In this document: positions 59,962 through 64,000 of the stretch, piece by piece
How the letters are laid out: the number at the start of each line of letters is the position of its first letter
Numbering within the stretch: the stretch's first letter is position 1
Origin: Desulfovibrio sp.
GTDB lineage: Bacteria; Desulfobacterota; Desulfovibrionia; Desulfovibrionales; Desulfovibrionaceae
DNA: 64,000 nucleotides
Reading direction: 5' to 3'
Assembly (NCBI GenBank): GCA_017415765.1
Contig: JAFQED010000017.1
Coordinates: forward strand, 1-64,000
Position numbers and translations under genes: made by a program
The notes under the pieces: model-generated
The model's input: the letters and a program-made list of their open reading frames with translations, nothing else
Databases searched by the model: none
Told to the model about the DNA's origin: nothing

Positions 59962-61190
59962 GCCTGGCCTCCCTGCCCACTCGCACTGGCTGTGCCCTTG
60001 AGGGCCGTGATGCTGTAGCGGCGGCGTTCACCGCTCACAAGGCCCTGTGGCCGGAATATCATCATCACCACCATGATGGCCCCAAAGATGAGCATACGGT
60101 ATTCGGAGAAAGCCCGCAGGTATTCCGGCGCGAGGATCAGGATCATGGCCGCAATGACCACACCCGCAATGGAACCCATGCCCCCCAGGACAACCATGGA
60201 GAGGATCATGGCCGATTCCATGAAGCCAAAGCTGGAAGGATTGATATAGGTGGTCTTGGCTGCAAAGATGACCCCGGCAAAACCGGCCCAGCACGAGCCA
60301 AGGGCAAAGGCCGAGAGTTTCACGCGGGTGATGTCGATGCCCATGGCCTCACAGGCGATCTCGTCTTCACGCAGGGCTTGCAGGGCCAGGCCGACGCGGG
60401 AGTTCTTGAGGCGCGAGATGACCACGATGGTCAGCACCACAGCCGCCAGCACCAGATAATAAATGTAGATGGTGGAGGCGTTGATGTCCATATCCATGCC
60501 AAACAGGCCCGGACGCGGGATGTTGCTGATGCCCGCCGGGCCACCGGTGAGGCTGGGCCAGTTGAGCAGGGTAAGCCGTACTATCTCGCCAAAGCCGAGG
60601 GTGACGATGGCCAGATAGTCTCCGCGCAGCCGCAATACAGGAAATCCCAGGGCCAGCCCGAACAGTACGGCCAGCAGTCCGCCAACGGGCAGACATGTCC
60701 AGAAGCCCCAGCCCAGAAACTGGTGCAGCAATCCGTAGGAATACGCCCCCACGGCATAAAAGGCCACATAGCCAAGCACCAGCTGCCCTGCCAGTCCTAC
60801 CACGATGTTCAGGCCCAGTGCCAGCATGACATAGAGCAGGGCCGCGATCATGATATTTGTCTGGTAGATGGAGCTGAGCAGGGGCATAAGCAGCATGCCC
60901 ACAGCCAGCAGGGAGAGGCCGCCCAGGCGGCAGCGCGGGTCTCCACGCAGATTGGCAGCAAGGCGTGTCAGCCCATGCCCAAAGGAAATGATGGGCTGGC
61001 CCTTGGCCTTGCGGGCAAAACACCAGTCCCAGAGCAGGGCCAGTACAAAAACGCCGCAGCCCAGCCAGAGGGCGCGTTCAAAATGCCAGTGGACGCTGTT
61101 GTCGATACTGTTGACCTGGATACACATGACCGGGAAGGTCAGCAGCATGAACCAGACGGCGCAGAGCAGGGCTTTGGCGATACGCGGCAT
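59958..61190 (-). CDS. livM: Branched-chain amino acid ABC transporter permease LivM
   Basis: A 410-residue integral membrane permease with about ten hydrophobic segments. The conserved core covers IYQTNIMIAALLYVMLALGLNIVVG, GYVAFYAVGAYSYGLL, LRLRGDYLAIVTLGFGEIVRL and the EAA-type loop GIDITRVKLSAFALGSCWAG. It is longer than minimal LivM through an N-terminal extension of some 90 residues, as in E. coli LivM. It lies 2 bases after livH and overlaps livG by 4. Confidence 0.93.
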   Translation of the reverse strand: MPRIAKALLCAVWFMLLTFPVMCIQVNSIDNSVHWHFERALWLGCGVFVLALLWDWCFARKAKGQPIISFGHGLTRLAANLRGDPRCRLGGLSLLAVGMLLMPLLSSIYQTNIMIAALLYVMLALGLNIVVGLAGQLVLGYVAFYAVGAYSYGLLHQFLGWGFWTCLPVGGLLAVLFGLALGFPVLRLRGDYLAIVTLGFGEIVRLTLLNWPSLTGGPAGISNIPRPGLFGMDMDINASTIYIYYLVLAAVVLTIVVISRLKNSRVGLALQALREDEIACEAMGIDITRVKLSAFALGSCWAGFAGVIFAAKTTYINPSSFGFMESAMILSMVVLGGMGSIAGVVIAAMILILAPEYLRAFSEYRMLIFGAIMVVMMIFRPQGLVSGERRRYSITALKGTASASGQGGQA

Positions 61191-61192
61191 GG

Positions 61193-62098
61193 CTACACCT
61201 TTTGCACCTTGGCTTTGCCCAGGATACCGTCAGGGCGTAGGATAAGGATAAGGATAAGGATGGCAAAGGCAAGGATGTCCTCATAGTTGCCGGATACATA
61301 GCCCGTGGTAAAGCTCTCGGCCAGGCCCAGCACCAGCCCCCCCACCATGGCACCGGGGATGGAGCCGATACCGCCCAGCACGGCAGCAGTAAAGGCCTTC
61401 ATGCCGGCCAGGAAACCGATATTGTAGTTGATGACCTGCATGTGCGAGGCTATCAGCACACCACCGAGGGCCGCAAGGCTGGAACCGATGATGAAGGTCA
61501 GCGAAATGATCTTGTCTGCATTGATGCCGAGCAGCAGGGCCATCTTGCGGTTCTGGGCCGTGGCGCGCATGGCCTTGCCCATGCGGGTGTAGCGGATGAA
61601 GAGGGCCAGAACGATCATGGCTACGGTGCTGACCATGAGGATCAGAAAATTGCTGGGGCTGAGGACGGCCAAATCGTCCAGAAAGGGCATTTCCGGCAGC
61701 AGATAGGGGAAGGGGACAAAGTCCGGGGTCTGGGCCAGCAGCACATAGTTCTGCAAGAATATGGACATACCGATGGCCGAGATCAGCGGCGACAGGCGCG
61801 GCGCGCCGCGCAGGGGCTTGTAGGCCACCTTTTCCAGGGTAAAGCCGTAGGCCGCACACCAGACGATGGCTGCCAGTGTGGCCACGATGAGGATACCCCC
61901 AAAGGGGAAGCCGTACACCCCAAGCACACCGGCCACCAGCAGGGCAGTAAAGGCACCAAGCATGTACACTTCACCGTGGGCGAAGTTGATCAGCTCGATG
62001 ATACCATAGACCAGCGTATAGCCCAGCGCGATCAGGGCGTAGATGCTGCCTCTGGTCAGGCCCCCAAAGAACAGCTCGACAAAGAACTCTATATCCAT
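61193..62098 (-). CDS. livH: Branched-chain amino acid ABC transporter permease LivH
   Basis: A 301-residue permease with about eight membrane helices. Family segments are GGLTRGSIYALIALGYTLVYGIIELINFAHGEVYMLGA at the N-terminus and MKAFTAAVLGGIGSIPGAMVGG near the end. The start at 62098 (MDIEFFVEL) is used; the frame to 62143 begins inside the stem-loop that follows livK and is not needed. It lies 64 bases after livK and 2 bases before livM. Confidence 0.94.
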   Translation of the reverse strand: MDIEFFVELFFGGLTRGSIYALIALGYTLVYGIIELINFAHGEVYMLGAFTALLVAGVLGVYGFPFGGILIVATLAAIVWCAAYGFTLEKVAYKPLRGAPRLSPLISAIGMSIFLQNYVLLAQTPDFVPFPYLLPEMPFLDDLAVLSPSNFLILMVSTVAMIVLALFIRYTRMGKAMRATAQNRKMALLLGINADKIISLTFIIGSSLAALGGVLIASHMQVINYNIGFLAGMKAFTAAVLGGIGSIPGAMVGGLVLGLAESFTTGYVSGNYEDILAFAILILILILRPDGILGKAKVQKV

Positions 62099-62119
62099 GA
62101 TGCCAGATGCCCCATACAC

Positions 62120-62153
62120 GCCGGACGGAGCGCGGGCAGCCACTCCGTCCGGC
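62120..62153 (-). promoter_or_regulatory. Intercistronic stem-loop between livK and livH
   Basis: Perfect 11-bp GC-rich arms GCCGGACGGAG (62120-62130) and CTCCGTCCGGC (62143-62153), 9 bases after the livK stop, with no T-tract. Such stems commonly stabilise the upstream message or cause partial termination, giving more binding protein than permease. Confidence 0.6.
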
Positions 62154-62162
62154 GGGAAGCCG

Positions 62163-63293
62163 TTATTTCAGGGTCAGGTTGTGATCCAGTTCCACAAACT
62201 TGCCGTTCTGGACCTGATAGATGGAAAGAGCCATGCCCGAAGCATCGCCCAGTTCGTTAAAGTTGATCTTGCCCAGCGGGGTGTCCACAGAGGTCTCACG
62301 CAGGGCAGTCTTCAGCTTGGCAGTGTCCGTGCCACCGCTCTTTTCAATGGCGGCCAGCAGGCACTGGGCAGCCGCCCAGGCGTTGTAGTAGCCAAAACCC
62401 GGCTCACTGCCAAAGGCCTTGATGTGGGCCTCGCGGGCTTCCTTGTACAGGGGCAGGGCACTGGTGTCCTTGGGATAGGAGGCGTACACGCCTTCGCTGG
62501 CCTTGCCGGTCATCTTGAGGAAGGTCTCATCCTTGACGCCGTCAGGGCCGATGAAGGGGGTCTGCACGCGGTCGCGCCGCATCTGCTGCACCAGCTTGGA
62601 GGCCAGGGGCTGATAGCCACCAAAGACCACGGCATCGGGCTTCAGACGACGGATCTTGCGGACAACAGCCGAAAAATCCACGGCATCGGCACTGACGGCT
62701 TCGTACAGCACGGTCTCCACACCTTCCTTTTCAAGGAAGACGCGGTTGTTGTCGGCAAAGCCCTTGCCGTATTCGCCATTGTCGTGCAGGAAGGCCACCT
62801 TCTTGACACCCAGCTTCTTGAGCAGGAAGTCGCTGGTCAACTGGGCCTGAGCGTTGTCATGGGCCACAGTGCGGAAGAAGAGCGGGTGCTTGCCGGCGGT
62901 GGTCAGCGCAGGTGCAGTGGCCGTGGGGGACACCACAATGATATTGGCCTGCTGGAAAATGGGCAGCGAAGCTGTGGTGGGGCCGGTGCAGATGGGGCCA
63001 ACCACCACGTCGGACTGGTCAGAGATCAGCTTGGTGGCAGCGTTGGTAGCCATTTCAGGTTTGCACTGGTCGTCCTGAGCCACCAGTTCCACCTTGCGCC
63101 CAAGGACACCGCCCTTGGCGTTCACCTGCTCGATGACGAGCTTGACGGCATTCAGGCTGGGGACGCCGTAGGAAGCAAGGTCGCCGGAGTGGGCACCCTG
63201 CACGCCGATCTTGATGGTTTCTGCCGTCTGGGCAGGGGCAGCCAATGCCAGGCAAAGGGCCATGGCCGCAAGACAGGTCAAGCCTTTTTTCAT
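62163..63293 (-). CDS. livK: Branched-chain amino acid ABC transporter substrate-binding protein (LivK/LivJ type)
   Basis: A 376-residue periplasmic binding protein. Residues 1-23 form a Sec signal peptide (KKGLTCLAAMALCLALAAPA) with cleavage near AQTA-ETIK. The mature part has the type 1 fold: IKIGVQGAHSGDLASYGVPSL, VVVGPICTGPTTASLP, FLHDNGEYGKGFADN, and AVVFGGYQPLASKLVQQM. The start at 63293 has GGGAGGA upstream. It is first in the operon and followed by a stem-loop. Specificity for Leu/Ile/Val comes from context and is not certain. Confidence 0.92.
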   Translation of the reverse strand: MKKGLTCLAAMALCLALAAPAQTAETIKIGVQGAHSGDLASYGVPSLNAVKLVIEQVNAKGGVLGRKVELVAQDDQCKPEMATNAATKLISDQSDVVVGPICTGPTTASLPIFQQANIIVVSPTATAPALTTAGKHPLFFRTVAHDNAQAQLTSDFLLKKLGVKKVAFLHDNGEYGKGFADNNRVFLEKEGVETVLYEAVSADAVDFSAVVRKIRRLKPDAVVFGGYQPLASKLVQQMRRDRVQTPFIGPDGVKDETFLKMTGKASEGVYASYPKDTSALPLYKEAREAHIKAFGSEPGFGYYNAWAAAQCLLAAIEKSGGTDTAKLKTALRETSVDTPLGKINFNELGDASGMALSIYQVQNGKFVELDHNLTLK

Positions 63294-63449
63294 GCTCTCT
63301 TCCTCCCGGAATGGTATTGCAGATGCACGCACAGCCCGTGGCTGGGTGATATACTGTGCGCTTCTGGATGAACCAGAATCATATATTATTGCCCCATCAG
63401 GCCAAAACTGTCAATCATGGGCGTTTGTTCCATATTTCACTACTGCTGG

Positions 63450-64000
63450 TCAGTTCTTTTTATGCCCCTTGGCATGGCTGGAACGCAAGTGCAGGCGCAC
63501 AGGGGCATGGCTGATAGCAAAAAGGTGGCGCAAGGCCCGTTCCAGATAGCGGGCGTAGCTTTCGGGCACGCGCTCGGCATCGCTCACAAAAAAGACAAAG
63601 GTGGGCGGTGCGGTCTCGGCCTGTGTCAGGTAAAAGAATTTGGCCCGCACCCGTTTGACCACCGGGGGCTGGTGCCGGGTGAGGGCAGTTTCCATGGCCC
63701 GGTTCAGTTGACCGGTGGGGATGCGGATCTGACATTCTGCATGGATCTGGGTGGCAAGCGGCAGTATCTTGCGCAGGCCGGAACGCTTGAGGGCAGAGAC
63801 CGTCAGGATGGGCACATGCCGACAAAAGGCAAGGCTGTTGCCCACATTCTGCCTGAGTTGATCCAGTGCGCGGGGCGGCACAAGGTCACACTTGTTGATA
63901 AGCACCATGAAGGGGATCTTGCGGGTATCCAGCATGTCCATCAGGCGTTTGTCCTGCTGGCTGACGCCTTCGGTGGCATCCAGCACCAGCAGGGTCACAT
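63450..64000 (-). CDS. der: GTPase Der (EngA), C-terminal part (runs off window)
   Basis: The last 183 codons of the ribosome-assembly GTPase Der; the frame continues past the right edge. Visible are the end of the second G domain, with the Walker B-like LLVLDATEGVSQQDKRLMD, the specificity motif NKCD (LINKCDLVPP), and the SALKRSGL loop. These are followed by the KH-like domain (PTGQLNRAMETALTRHQPP, KFFYLTQAETAPPTFVFF). The C-terminal tail is basic. Der has two G domains; the first is outside the window. It is the only gene here placed upstream of the liv operon, separated by about 150 bases. Confidence 0.93.
   Translation of the reverse strand, partial: VTLLVLDATEGVSQQDKRLMDMLDTRKIPFMVLINKCDLVPPRALDQLRQNVGNSLAFCRHVPILTVSALKRSGLRKILPLATQIHAECQIRIPTGQLNRAMETALTRHQPPVVKRVRAKFFYLTQAETAPPTFVFFVSDAERVPESYARYLERALRHLFAISHAPVRLHLRSSHAKGHKKN

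Noticed and set aside
59928..61286. A 452-codon plus-strand frame
   Set aside because: Antisense to livM, with His/Gln/Asp-rich low-complexity translation.

Overview
The window is high-GC, gene-dense bacterial DNA that fits the Desulfovibrionaceae, probably a gut Desulfovibrio such as D. piger. The supporting features are the archaeal-type entry to aromatic amino acid synthesis (ADH synthase plus 3-dehydroquinate synthase II) joined to pheA-aroA-tyrA, a giant FAD/Fe-S D-lactate dehydrogenase-type fusion, and a probable CbiR cobamide-remodelling enzyme. The species is inferred, not shown.

Region 1 (1-9111) is accessory DNA. On the left, a leftward prophage operon carries endolysin, holin, a small protein and terminase, the last running off the window. 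Then come a 380-residue protein and a CesT-like type III secretion chaperone (a probable effector-chaperone pair), a hicA broken by a frameshift beside an intact hicB, and two AT-rich BamE-like lipoproteins. An integration/lysogeny module follows: integrase, a Mor-like activator and a small protein in one leftward operon, divergent from a CI/LexA-type repressor across a 21-bp palindrome. This stretch may be one prophage with cargo or two abutting elements.

Region 2 (9186-22402) starts with a PAS-GGDEF diguanylate cyclase and a candidate small RNA. The leftward aromatic operon (ADH synthase, DHQ synthase II, pheA, aroA, tyrA) is preceded by a Phe/Tyr-rich leader peptide and a terminator/antiterminator, a classical attenuator. 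Upstream lies a leftward operon with an M16C protease, a sulfotransferase, probable CbiR and a DHH phosphoesterase.

Region 3 (22407-37825) holds an EndoQ-type PHP nuclease fused to a UvrD helicase, a TrmN6-like methyltransferase, a U32 protein and a nucleotide-sugar epimerase, all leftward. Rightward genes are a membrane protein, aroC-recD2, an AGCS sodium:alanine symporter and infA. pgpA is leftward, and a conserved small protein and tRNA-Ala(GGC) are rightward.

Region 4 (37921-58460) has an integral membrane protein and the FAD/Fe-S oxidoreductase, a DUF721/DciA-like protein, an Rpn nuclease, and a leftward surface-sugar/signalling cluster: hybrid kinase with a mutated H-box, GT8, CheW, aminotransferase and two GT2 enzymes. 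An EamA transporter, a second candidate small RNA and a MurG-like glycosyltransferase follow.

Region 5 (58479-64000) is a complete leftward branched-chain amino acid ABC transporter, livKHMGF, with a strong stem-loop after livK, and the C-terminal part of the GTPase Der at the right edge.

A MITE-like ~150-bp repeat with TAGAGC/GCTCTA ends and three internal palindromes occurs at four loci. At two of them its terminus supplies the stop codon of a neighbouring gene.
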